From: Fibrobacter sp.
GTDB lineage: Bacteria; Fibrobacterota; Fibrobacteria; Fibrobacterales; Fibrobacteraceae
Assembly (NCBI GenBank): GCA_024399015.1
Contig: JAKSIC010000008.1
Location: forward strand, 60,757 to 124,756
Direction: 5' to 3'
DNA length: 64,000 nt
The notes under the pieces were generated by a model. That model did no database searches. It saw only the letters and a program-made list of their open reading frames with translations, and was not told the DNA's origin. The position numbers were made by a program, and so were the translations under genes. Numbering within the stretch: position 1 is the first letter of the stretch; each line of letters begins with the position of its first letter. Positions 1-8,509 of this stretch are shown piece after piece.

Positions 1-362
1 GCATGGTTCCCTGGGAATTTATTATGAAGGCTCTGGATGAACGCCTGGTGAAGGGCGCAAAGGGCAAGTTCAAGCTCCTTTACGATGTTCGCCCCCACGG
101 TGTAAGCCATTTCATTGGCGAGCAGATTCATGAAGGTGATCCGGGCAGTCGCTCCTTGGATGTGGTGCTGGAACCGGGAATGCTGATTTCCTGCGAGCCT
201 GGCTTGTACGGCGAATTTGAGGCCACCATCAACGGCAAGCATTACAAGGAAAAAATTGGAATCCGCATTGAAGATGACCTGCTCATTACCAAAAACGGCT
301 TCCGTAACATTTCTGTAAGCATTCCAAAGACCGTAAAGGACCTGGAATCACTTATTAAATAG
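1..362 (+). CDS. M24 family metallopeptidase (Xaa-Pro aminopeptidase-like), C-terminal part
   Basis: The gene enters the window from the left, so only about the last 120 residues are visible. They carry the second half of the pita-bread fold of M24 metallopeptidases: the HGVSHFIG segment with a metal or substrate histidine, the LEPGMLISCEPGLY strand with a metal-binding glutamate, and GIRIEDDLLIT with the last metal-binding glutamate. Known members remove an N-terminal residue that precedes proline, using two metal ions in the cytoplasm. The reading frame is intact up to a TAG stop. The ATG at base 3 is probably internal rather than the true start, because the catalytic domain would be cut in half. 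Which M24 subgroup this is (PepP, PepQ or a relative) cannot be decided from the fragment. Confidence 0.85.
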   Translation, partial: MVPWEFIMKALDERLVKGAKGKFKLLYDVRPHGVSHFIGEQIHEGDPGSRSLDVVLEPGMLISCEPGLYGEFEATINGKHYKEKIGIRIEDDLLITKNGFRNISVSIPKTVKDLESLIK

Positions 363-466
363 ACTTTGAGAGCCTTTCCTAGAACATAGGGGGGGGCTTT
401 AATTCTAGATTGTAGAACTATAAAATTGTTTGGGTAAACAAGAGGGATAATTAAAAAGGATAACTT

Positions 467-3400
467 ATGTGGAAAGTTAAAGGTGCAACTCGCTACTTCC
501 TCTCTATTCTAGCAACCACTTTTGTTCAGCTCGGCGTATTCATTTACGCCCAGAAGATTCTTGCCGGATCTTTCTCCGATGCAAACGGAATGATTTGGCA
601 GACCTTCATGCTGCAGGTGTTCTTTGTGGCACCTTACATCCTGATGGTTTTGCTGGCAGGCTTCTTTACCAACCGTTTCTCCAAGAATAAGGTGCTGGCC
701 TGGTCCTCCCTGTTCATGACCTGCTTTGTGGTAGCCCAGTCGGTTCTCGTCACCTGCGGATGCCCCAAGGTCGCCTTCTGGCTTTCTATTGGCCTGGGCT
801 GCGGATTTGCAGTTCATAGTGCAGCCAAGTATGGCATTCTTAAGGAAATGTTCGGCGTTCGAAACCTGAGCTACGCCAACGCCTTCCTCCAGATTTTCGG
901 CATCGCCGGCATTATTTGCGCCTCCTGGCTGGTGATTGTAGGTGTGAACCTCATTGATCTTGAAGCACTGCAGTCCTATGCCGCAGTTCACCGCATTACC
1001 TCCAACTCCATCGTTATTCCCTGGCTTCTTTCTGGAGCAAGCATTCTTGGCACCGTAGCCAGCTTCCTGATTCCCAAGGTAAAGTACGAAAACAAGAACA
1101 CCAACATGTCCAAGGTCAAAAAGCACCTTACCTTGGGCTGGCGTGTTCCCAACCTTCGCGGTTCCATTATCGCTCTTGCTATGTTCTGGGCCTTCGCCCA
1201 GGTGTTCGTTCTCGTGTTCCAGGATGTATCCGGATCCAACGTGGTGAACATGTTCCAGGACTACATGATGTTCGCCATCGGCGGCCTCATGGTGGGGTCC
1301 ATCTTTGCTGCCCACAACTCCAAGGACTTCATTGAAACGGGCTTTATCCCCATGGGCATGATCGGCCTTACGGTGTGCATGGGCTTGCTTCCGTTCATGG
1401 TCAATCCCATTACCCTTTCCGTTATCTATGCCCTGATCGGTTTCTTCGGTGGTATGTTCCTGGTTCCTGTGAACGCATTGTTGCAGTACAACACCCGCCC
1501 CAACAATTCCGGTTCCGTACTTGCCTTCGCCAACTTGATTCAGGCCTTGGTGCTGATTGCCTTCCTCTTTGGCTATACCGCCCTGACCAACTACACCAGC
1601 ATGGACCATAAGATGTACTTCCTGATCATTGCAGCGATTTCTCTTATCGTTTTCATGTGGACTCTTTCCAACTTGCCTCAGGCCCTGGTTCGTTCCGTTC
1701 TCCGCGTGGCATTCTACCGTTACAAGATTCGCGTGGTAGGCGTGCAGAACATTCCCAACGACGGTCCTGTACTTTTGGTAGGTAACCATCACAGCTTTAT
1801 TGACTGGGCTATGATCCAGATGGCTTCTCCTAGAGCTCTTGTGGTGGCCAGCAACAAGGACCATTTTGAAAAGTGGTACCTTCGTGCAATCATGAAGCGT
1901 TTGGGTACAATCCGTATCGACAACAACGACCCGAAGCCCGCCATGGACAAGATTCACGAAGCTCTGCTTGCAGGCAAGGCCGTGGTCATGTTCCCCACAG
2001 GCGAAGTTTCCAAGTCTCCTCACGTGGAACCCTTCAGCATCGACTATTCTTCTGCCGTTGAAGGAACAGAAGCCTCTGTAATCCCGTTCTACATCCAGGG
2101 TCTCTGGGGTTCCAACTACAGCTATAGCGGTTCCGACATGTACGCCTCCGCTGCCGACAAAACTGTGGTGGTGGGTTTCGGTGACGCAATTCCTGCAGAC
2201 ACGGATCCAGATGAAGTCCGTCATATTGTCCGTAAGATTTCCATTGAAGCTTGGGCATACGCCACCAACTTCTACAAGCCTATTGCAGAAACCTGGCTTA
2301 GCACTTGCAAGAAGTACGTGAAGAACGGCCCCGCAATCTATAATCCTGATGGAGGCCACTTCTCCGGTTACAAGCTGATTGGTGCAGTCATGGGATTCCG
2401 CGGCCTCCTGAAGAAAAAGCTTGGCAAGAACGAAGTGAACGTGGGTATCATGCTTCCGCCCAGCCCCGCAGGCGTTATCGTGAACCTGGCCCTCTGGGTC
2501 CTTGGCAAGACCAACGTGAACCTGAACTACACCTCCTCTGTAGACAACGTAAAGTACTGCTGCGAAAGGGCTGAAGTTTCTACCGTCATTACCAGCCGCA
2601 TGTTTGTGCAGAAGCTGAAGGGGAGGGGAGGCGACTATAGCCAGGTAGCATCAGACAAGGTCCGCATCCTTTATGCCGAAGACCTGATGAAGGAAATTCC
2701 CAAGGCAAAGATTGCAGCCCACTTGCTGTTCTGCGCCGCCATTCCCACCTGGCTCATCAAGATGCTTTACTTCAAGCGCACCAAGCTTGATAACAACGCC
2801 GTGATCGTGTTCAGTTCCGGTTCCGAAGGTACCCCGAAGGGCATTGAATTGACCCACCGCAATATGATCGGCAACATGCACCAGTTGGCTTGTATCTTGA
2901 ATATTAGCCGTGGTGACGTGATGCTTTCTGAACTTCCGCTGTTCCATAGCTTTGGCCTTACCGTGACCACCTTGCTGAACCTTGTGGAAGGTTGCCCCAT
3001 TGTGGCTGTGGCTGATCCCACCGACGTGAAGACCATGGCCCGTGTGTGTGCCGAATTCAAGGTGACCTGCCTGGTGGCAACTCCCACCTTCCTCCGTGCC
3101 TTTACCGTTAGCCGCTACGTGCATCCGTTGATCTTCAAGCACGTGCGCTTGATTATCGCCGGTGCAGAAGCCTTGCGCCCGGAACTTACCCAGGCATTCC
3201 GTATTAAGTTCGGTAAGGAAATCTTCGAAGGCTACGGCTGTACCGAAACCGCTCCTGTGGCATCCGTGAACAGCGAAAACACCTTGATGAATGACTATAC
3301 CACCATGCTGGTGAACAATAAGCCCGGTACCGTGGGCATGGCTCTTCCGGGAACCCAGTTCCTTATTGCCGACCCGGACACCAATGAACCGCTGCCTGTT

Positions 3401-3898
3401 GGCGAAGCCGGCATGATTCTCATTGGCGGTTGCCAGGTCATGAAGGGCTACCTGAAGGATCCGGAACGTACCGACAGCGTGATCGTGAAAATCGACGGCA
3501 TCCGTTACTACAAGACTGGCGACAAGGGTAAACTGGACAGCGACGGCTTCTTGACTATCGTGGACCGTTACAGCCGCTTTGCAAAGCTGGGTGGTGAAAT
3601 GGTCAGCCTCGGTGCCGTGGAAAAGAAGATCCAGGATACTCCGGTCCTCGAAGGCTGCGACTACCTGGTGACCACCGTTCCCGATGCAGCCAAGGGTGAA
3701 AAGATCGTTCTCCTCTACCAGGGCGAAAAGGAACCTTCCAAGGTTCTCTCTGAACTCCGTGCCACAGACTTCCCGCCCATCATGCTTCCGTCCCTTGCAT
3801 TCCAGGTGGAAAAGGTACCTAAGCTTGGTTCCGGCAAGGCAGACTTTACCACCGCCAAGAAGTTGGCCAAGGAACTGGTGGAAGCCCGCAAGGGTTAA
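467..3898 (+). CDS. aas: Three-domain fusion: MFS lysophospholipid flippase - acyltransferase - acyl-ACP synthetase
   Basis: This 1143-residue inner-membrane protein fuses three activities for lysophospholipid recycling. Residues about 1-410 are a 12-helix major facilitator domain resembling LplT, which flips lysophospholipid inwards. Residues about 420-610 are a PlsC-type acyltransferase, with the HX4D motif at His441-Asp446 and a later FPTGEVS motif. Residues about 640-1140 are an AMP-forming acyl-ACP/acyl-CoA synthetase with a P-loop-like FSSGSEGTPKG near residue 785, a GYGCTET motif and a YKTGDKG hinge. In E. coli, LplT and Aas are separate proteins; fusions of this length are known in other bacteria. 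The start is preceded by a weak AAGGATAAC. The next gene begins 35 bp downstream, so they may be cotranscribed. Domain assignment is firm; substrate preference is inferred. Confidence 0.9.
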   Translation: MWKVKGATRYFLSILATTFVQLGVFIYAQKILAGSFSDANGMIWQTFMLQVFFVAPYILMVLLAGFFTNRFSKNKVLAWSSLFMTCFVVAQSVLVTCGCPKVAFWLSIGLGCGFAVHSAAKYGILKEMFGVRNLSYANAFLQIFGIAGIICASWLVIVGVNLIDLEALQSYAAVHRITSNSIVIPWLLSGASILGTVASFLIPKVKYENKNTNMSKVKKHLTLGWRVPNLRGSIIALAMFWAFAQVFVLVFQDVSGSNVVNMFQDYMMFAIGGLMVGSIFAAHNSKDFIETGFIPMGMIGLTVCMGLLPFMVNPITLSVIYALIGFFGGMFLVPVNALLQYNTRPNNSGSVLAFANLIQALVLIAFLFGYTALTNYTSMDHKMYFLIIAAISLIVFMWTLSNLPQALVRSVLRVAFYRYKIRVVGVQNIPNDGPVLLVGNHHSFIDWAMIQMASPRALVVASNKDHFEKWYLRAIMKRLGTIRIDNNDPKPAMDKIHEALLAGKAVVMFPTGEVSKSPHVEPFSIDYSSAVEGTEASVIPFYIQGLWGSNYSYSGSDMYASAADKTVVVGFGDAIPADTDPDEVRHIVRKISIEAWAYATNFYKPIAETWLSTCKKYVKNGPAIYNPDGGHFSGYKLIGAVMGFRGLLKKKLGKNEVNVGIMLPPSPAGVIVNLALWVLGKTNVNLNYTSSVDNVKYCCERAEVSTVITSRMFVQKLKGRGGDYSQVASDKVRILYAEDLMKEIPKAKIAAHLLFCAAIPTWLIKMLYFKRTKLDNNAVIVFSSGSEGTPKGIELTHRNMIGNMHQLACILNISRGDVMLSELPLFHSFGLTVTTLLNLVEGCPIVAVADPTDVKTMARVCAEFKVTCLVATPTFLRAFTVSRYVHPLIFKHVRLIIAGAEALRPELTQAFRIKFGKEIFEGYGCTETAPVASVNSENTLMNDYTTMLVNNKPGTVGMALPGTQFLIADPDTNEPLPVGEAGMILIGGCQVMKGYLKDPERTDSVIVKIDGIRYYKTGDKGKLDSDGFLTIVDRYSRFAKLGGEMVSLGAVEKKIQDTPVLEGCDYLVTTVPDAAKGEKIVLLYQGEKEPSKVLSELRATDFPPIMLPSLAFQVEKVPKLGSGKADFTTAKKLAKELVEARKG

Positions 3899-3933
3899 GA
3901 GTTGGTAGAACGTCGACGACCATAGGGAGGTAT

Positions 3934-4818
3934 ATGAGCAAGAATGGCTTGGCCGTAGTCCGAACCGGAAGATTGATTGCATCTTTCAACGCTCTTCTGG
4001 GCATGTTGTTCCTTTTGTTGAACCGCGTGCTCACCGCAGTCCTTGAAATGGCAAACAACGCCGTAAGTATGGGCCTTGCTCGTTACAATAATTTCACAGG
4101 TCGATTTGCTGCAGACAATTTCGAAGAAGACAAGCGGTTGCTTAGTTTGTTGAAGGAAGCCAACGAGTTGCTCCCTATGGCAGACACGGCGCTGACGATT
4201 CTCATGTTCTTGAGCATTGTCTTTATCGTGATTGCGGTAATTGGCCTTGTGATGCCTCGAAACTTTGTCCATATTCTTGTGGCCCTTCGCCTTTTGGAAT
4301 GGTCCAAAGGTGGGGAAGGTCGGGGCAAAGGTAGAGGCGGCAAGGAGCATTCCCTCAGCCCTACGCAGAAGAAGATATTTCTCGGCGGGATAGGTGGCGT
4401 TGTTTTCCTGCTGCTGGCCTGTGTGGGAATATCCAGTTGCATGGAAGAAGCCGAAGTCCAGAAAAAGAAGAACTATGTTGCAGAAATGCAAGAGCAGGCG
4501 ATGGTGTACATCAACGCCCAGAAGGATTTCTATGCAAAGAACCAGAAGATTGGCGGCCCGAAGAGTTTGCAGTTGCCTGACAGCCTGGAAACGGAAGCCT
4601 TTGTACTGAAGGTCACCGGCAGCCGTTTTTCCGCAGTGTCCAAGGTTCAGATCGACAGTTGCGCGGCCGGAGCCAAGTGGCAGATTTCCTCCAGCGTCAA
4701 GGGCTTTTTCACACAGGAATTGCAGCTTTACAGGCAGCCTCCCAAGGATTCCGCCTGCGCCGCCTTGACACCTGATTTCAAGAATCTTGGCCGCGTAAAA
4801 CCCAAAACACAGCCTTAA
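3934..4818 (+). CDS. Membrane protein of unknown function with pilin-like C-terminal region
   Basis: A 294-residue protein I do not recognise. Hydrophobic segments lie at about residues 13-38, 85-107 and 146-166, with a basic glycine-rich stretch (GGEGRGKGRGGK) between the second and third. The last 130 residues follow the third helix and contain an alpha-helical start (EMQEQAMVYINAQKDFYAKN) and two cysteines. This is loosely reminiscent of the globular part of type II secretion or type IV pseudopilins, where a helix leads into AQxxFYxxN-type sequence; that resemblance is an impression only. The start has a strong AGGGAGG site 3 bp before ATG. It lies 35 bp after the aas fusion on the same strand and ends at a clear terminator, so it is likely the last gene of that transcript. 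Confidence 0.7.
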   Translation: MSKNGLAVVRTGRLIASFNALLGMLFLLLNRVLTAVLEMANNAVSMGLARYNNFTGRFAADNFEEDKRLLSLLKEANELLPMADTALTILMFLSIVFIVIAVIGLVMPRNFVHILVALRLLEWSKGGEGRGKGRGGKEHSLSPTQKKIFLGGIGGVVFLLLACVGISSCMEEAEVQKKKNYVAEMQEQAMVYINAQKDFYAKNQKIGGPKSLQLPDSLETEAFVLKVTGSRFSAVSKVQIDSCAAGAKWQISSSVKGFFTQELQLYRQPPKDSACAALTPDFKNLGRVKPKTQP

Positions 4819-4841
4819 CACATCTTTGATCAAATTTTAGA

Positions 4842-4870
4842 AGCCGACGGTTTGAATCGCCGGCTTTTTT
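4842..4870 (+). terminator. Rho-independent terminator after 3934-4818
   Basis: AGCCG at 4842-4846 pairs with CGGCT at 4861-4865, with further CG pairs inside, and six T follow. Only three bases later comes TATATT (4874-4879), a likely -10 box for the next gene. Confidence 0.8.
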
Positions 4871-4902
4871 ACATATATTAGGAACATCAAAAGGGATGTG
4901 AT

Positions 4903-7158
4903 ATGGGTAAAATTTTCAATTCCGGTATAAGTATCGGTTTTTCTGTTTTCGCTTTCTTGGGTGCGGCTTTTTCTGTAAACGCTGCCACCTACAAACCGGT
5001 CTGTGTTTCTGCAGGCCACACGCTGCTTGCAAATTCCGAGCATTTCGAAATTTGCAAAAAGGCTAAGCACGACGACGGTACAGCCAACAATGCAACCTTG
5101 GATGCGACCGTTGCGCAGAATGCCCTGAAGACACTTGAAAACATCTTTTCGGTGTACCACGATTCCATGCAGTGGATGTACCCGCAGCCCAGCAACGCCA
5201 ACGAAAAGTTGAAGAGCGTGGCCTACATCTTTGAAGATTCCAAGATGGGAGCCCTTTACGGCGGTGCTAACGGCGAAGCCTGCGTCAAGAATGCTGCGGG
5301 GAAGGACGAATGCTCTCCGGGCCTTTGGCTTGGTTCGGGAGCCTTCAAGGACTTGTGGGGATTGGCTCACGAATACGCCCACGGCCTCCAGAGTGTGGCC
5401 GGATGGATGGGCAGTAACGCTACCGCAGGCTGGATCTGCGAATCCCACGCCAACTGGATGGCCCATCAGGTGAATCCCACCGACGCCCATTACTGCTCCG
5501 AGGCGCTGATCAATTTCCCGTACCTTTATTACGGCAGTTCCCGCGACCGCTATTGCAACTGGCAGTTCATGGAACACCTGAAAGAAGAATTCGGCGGCGG
5601 CTGGAAGGGCGTGCAGGCCGTCAATCGCATGTGGATGAACAAGATTAACGAAGGGGAGGCTGGTTACGACACCCAGACGCCTTTTGACGCCATGATCCAC
5701 GCCTACGATTGGAAGTACGAAGATCTGACGGAACAGCTGGGCAAGTTCGCCATGAAGAACGCCACCCTGGAATACGCCGGCGAAAAGAAGCAGCTCTACA
5801 AGAAGACCTGGGGCGATTACGAGTTCTCTACCCGTCGCACTGTAGGTAACGGCGATATCTACCGCAGGCACAGCCGCGTGACCATGCTGAACAAAGTCGA
5901 AATTATTTGCTCTGATACTTTAGGAAGCGAAGGACAAGATTGTTCCAATACTGGAATTCATTATGAAGTTCCCAGTTACTGGGCTCCCCAACGATTCGGC
6001 TACAACATCGTTCGCCTCTATCCCGAATCCGCAGGAAAGGTCACCGTGAAATTCCGCGGTAATGTACAAACCAAGGCAGCCCAAAGCTACGGCTGCAAGG
6101 GCAACGAAACCTACTGGGAATGGTCTGCAGCCTCCAATAGCTGGGTGCAGAAAAATCGCTGTAACCTGACTCCCGAAACCATGCCCGATCCTGGCTCCAG
6201 CTGGACGGTAGGCCTGGTGGCGGAAGGTGCCGACGGCACGCCCCGCTATAGCGAAATGAAATCCGGAACCGCATTCAACCTGGACATGGAAACCAAGGCC
6301 GACGATAAGGCCCTGTGGCTTACCGTGACTGCCACGCCCAAGGATTTGTACACCATTACCTGGGACCAGTTCTACTACAGCATTTACCGCTATCCTTACA
6401 TGATCCGCGTGGAAAACGGCAAGCCCGAAGGCTATACCAAGGATTTCTGGACTCCTGCTGGCTACAACGCAGCCTCCCAAACTGCAACTGGCTACACCCG
6501 CCACAAGAACGGGGGAGGCTGGGTCAGCACCAAGGCTACCGTGGCATCTACCGCCTACGTAGGCCCCGAAGCTATGGTATTGGGTGGAACTGTCAGCGGA
6601 AACGCCCGAATCGAAGGCCGAGCCCTCGTTACCGGCGGCACCATTACCGACGACGCAGTTCTTGAAGACGATGCCTGGCTCGTGAGCGGAACAATCAAGG
6701 GCAAAGCAAAGGTAGGCGCACTTTCCATTATCGTGAACAGCACCATTGCCGATAACGCACAAGTTTATGGAGTTATGTGGGCAGTGGCTAGCAAGAAGGT
6801 GAGCGGTACTGCACAGCTCCGCGGCGACCTGGAAAACAACTTCTCCAAGGAATTGACCCAGGGCGTGTTCTACGGCATGGTAGATGACGGAATGCTGAAT
6901 GACGCCATGTACGGCGCAAACTTCACGGAAGCACCCCAGGAAGCAACTCCCGATTTCAGCTACTCCAAGTGGTACTCCATCGACGAAGACAAGGTCAGTG
7001 GCGGAGATGTTCCCCCCGCAAGCATTGTCGAAAAGAAGTTGCCATACAGAACTTCTCCAGCCCTTCGAAAAGACGGCGTAAAGTTCGATGCCCTAGGCCG
7101 CGGCCTTCCCAACAATCACCGCAACCGCAAAGCAGCAAAGTTCCTGAAGCTGTTCTAG
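4903..7158 (+). CDS. Secreted HExxH protein (DUF6055/Svx-like) with C-terminal beta-helix repeats
   Basis: A 751-residue exported protein. A signal peptide ends near residue 28 (VNA-ATY). Residues about 30-310 resemble the plant-pathogen Svx/AvrXca proteins (DUF6055): the segment LAHEYAHGLQ holds a HExxH motif at His156-His160 and a possible third ligand, Glu180, in WICESHANW, the spacing of a gluzincin-type zinc peptidase. Residues about 540-640 are short repeats (for example VSGNARIEG, ITDDAVLED) typical of a left-handed parallel beta-helix, as in hexapeptide proteins. The end is basic (NRKAAKFLKLF). Several cysteines suggest disulfides outside the cytoplasm. AAGGGATG lies before the start. 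Zinc binding and peptidase activity are inferred from the motif only; Svx proteins are poorly understood, and cell-wall or host-polymer binding is equally possible. Confidence 0.75.
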   Translation: MGKIFNSGISIGFSVFAFLGAAFSVNAATYKPVCVSAGHTLLANSEHFEICKKAKHDDGTANNATLDATVAQNALKTLENIFSVYHDSMQWMYPQPSNANEKLKSVAYIFEDSKMGALYGGANGEACVKNAAGKDECSPGLWLGSGAFKDLWGLAHEYAHGLQSVAGWMGSNATAGWICESHANWMAHQVNPTDAHYCSEALINFPYLYYGSSRDRYCNWQFMEHLKEEFGGGWKGVQAVNRMWMNKINEGEAGYDTQTPFDAMIHAYDWKYEDLTEQLGKFAMKNATLEYAGEKKQLYKKTWGDYEFSTRRTVGNGDIYRRHSRVTMLNKVEIICSDTLGSEGQDCSNTGIHYEVPSYWAPQRFGYNIVRLYPESAGKVTVKFRGNVQTKAAQSYGCKGNETYWEWSAASNSWVQKNRCNLTPETMPDPGSSWTVGLVAEGADGTPRYSEMKSGTAFNLDMETKADDKALWLTVTATPKDLYTITWDQFYYSIYRYPYMIRVENGKPEGYTKDFWTPAGYNAASQTATGYTRHKNGGGWVSTKATVASTAYVGPEAMVLGGTVSGNARIEGRALVTGGTITDDAVLEDDAWLVSGTIKGKAKVGALSIIVNSTIADNAQVYGVMWAVASKKVSGTAQLRGDLENNFSKELTQGVFYGMVDDGMLNDAMYGANFTEAPQEATPDFSYSKWYSIDEDKVSGGDVPPASIVEKKLPYRTSPALRKDGVKFDALGRGLPNNHRNRKAAKFLKLF

Positions 7159-7176
7159 GAACCTCTTTCCAAAGAA

Positions 7177-8355
7177 TTACTTCTTTAACTTAGCCAGCAG
7201 CGTAATCACAGCAGACACGGCGAGGGAAGTAATGGTGGGGCCCACAGGGGAGTTGCCTGCCACCTGGTAAACGATGAAGCCAGCAAGCCATGCCACAAGA
7301 TTCAAGGCCCAGAACCACTTCTTGTTCAGGTGTTCCTTCACGGCAAAGAATGCTACCAGAAGCACCGCGGCCATAGGGGCGAACACAGATGCAATCAGGT
7401 AAAGGAAGTGGATGTAGTGATCTACGATTCCGGAAATGGCAAGCACGGTGCTGAGGGCACAAACCACAACACCAACGGCCTTCGGGTTCAGCTTGCCGTA
7501 GATGGACTTTGCAGATTCGCCGGCGGAATTTGCAGCCAGGAAGTTGGTGGTCACGGTGGAAAGAACCACGATGATCACGCCCGGAATACCAAGGCCAGCC
7601 AAAAGGATTGCACCTGCAATATCGCTACCGGTACCTGCAATTTGAATACCCACGAAATACATCCAGAAACTTGCGAGAGTATAAATTGCTGCAGAAACCG
7701 CGGTGGCCTTGAAAGGCTTTTCCACATCCTTGGTGTAGTCGGAAATCACCGGCAGCCAGGAGAGGGGCATGGCGATGGAAATCTCGAAAATCTGCCAGAA
7801 GGTGAGAGCCTCGTGTGCAGAACTCGCAGCCCCTTGCGCAGCGCCACCCTCGGCACCAACGACCCCGGCACCGAACAGCTTAACGGTCAGCACAGCCAGC
7901 AACACAGCCAATAGGGACATGGTCACCATGGAAATCCTGGAAGCATTCCTGAGGCCAATGAAAATCCACACGGCAATCAGCACCGCCAAAAACACGCAAA
8001 CAATAGGCATGGAAAGCGGTACATTCAAACCGCCAAGAGCCATGGCACCCTGGGCATTCAAAACAGCGATCCAGCCAACAAGCTGCAACAAATTCAAAGA
8101 AGCGAAAAACTTGGAACCGTACTTACCGTAAGTGGAAACCGTTGTCTCCATAGCGTTCAAGCGAACCTTGGCACCAATAAGGCCCACGGCAAAAAGCATA
8201 AGGCCGCCCAGCACATGGCCGAGAATCAGTGGCAGCCAAATTCCGCCGGCAGGGGCGGCCACGCCAATTTCAAGACCGGCCTCGATTTCAGAAACAGAAA
8301 CCGCAACGCCAAACCAGATCAAAGCATTGGTCAAAAGATTGGTACGCTTTCCCAT
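7177..8355 (-). CDS. cytX: CytX-like NCS1 permease (hydroxymethylpyrimidine/cytosine type)
   Basis: A 392-residue integral membrane protein with about ten to twelve hydrophobic segments and no signal peptide. The N-terminal stretch around FGVAVSVSEIEAGLEIG and the following GHVLGGLMLFAVGLIGAK match the NCS1 nucleobase transporter pattern; the overall length and the N-terminus are closest to the CytX group, proposed to import the thiamine pyrimidine HMP. Alternative substrates are cytosine or other nucleobases. I looked for a thiamine (TPP) riboswitch in the roughly 45-base leader and saw no CTGAGA or matching P4/P5 sequence, so the thiamine link is not supported here. The -10 box (TATATT, 8397-8402) touches the T-tract of the upstream terminator. 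The stop codon is 18 bp from that of the convergent secreted protein. Confidence 0.75.
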   Translation of the reverse strand: MGKRTNLLTNALIWFGVAVSVSEIEAGLEIGVAAPAGGIWLPLILGHVLGGLMLFAVGLIGAKVRLNAMETTVSTYGKYGSKFFASLNLLQLVGWIAVLNAQGAMALGGLNVPLSMPIVCVFLAVLIAVWIFIGLRNASRISMVTMSLLAVLLAVLTVKLFGAGVVGAEGGAAQGAASSAHEALTFWQIFEISIAMPLSWLPVISDYTKDVEKPFKATAVSAAIYTLASFWMYFVGIQIAGTGSDIAGAILLAGLGIPGVIIVVLSTVTTNFLAANSAGESAKSIYGKLNPKAVGVVVCALSTVLAISGIVDHYIHFLYLIASVFAPMAAVLLVAFFAVKEHLNKKWFWALNLVAWLAGFIVYQVAGNSPVGPTITSLAVSAVITLLAKLKK

Positions 8356-8401
8356 GAGAACCTCGCAGTGTTTCAGCAGTGTTATTTTCGCGCCTAAATA
8401 T

Positions 8402-8435
8402 AAAAAAGTCCCGCAAGCATAAACTTGCAGGACTT
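8402..8435 (-). terminator. Terminator of the TrpB2-like gene, merged with the next promoter
   Basis: On the minus strand AAGTCC-GCAAG pairs with CTTGC-GGACTT around a six-base loop (8406-8435). T6 follows at 8407-8402, and the last T begins TATATTTA, the presumed -10 box of the cytX-like gene. Confidence 0.8.
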
Positions 8436-8509
8436 GATTGCTAGATCCTTCGCCAGCTCAAGAAACGCGTTCTCGAACCTCGAGCCTGGAACCTTGCGCT
8501 TCGCGCCTA

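Noticed and set aside
509..2359. 616-codon open frame on the minus strand opposite the aas fusion
   Set aside because: It mirrors the codon bias of the plus-strand gene, has no domain and no ribosome site. Similar long antisense frames opposite trpB2, GH43, dnaK, purF, GH5, gatB and guaA were dropped for the same reason.
8356..8440. TPP riboswitch upstream of the cytX-like gene
   Set aside because: No CTGAGA or matching conserved stems in the short leader; the sequence is explained by a terminator and -10 box.
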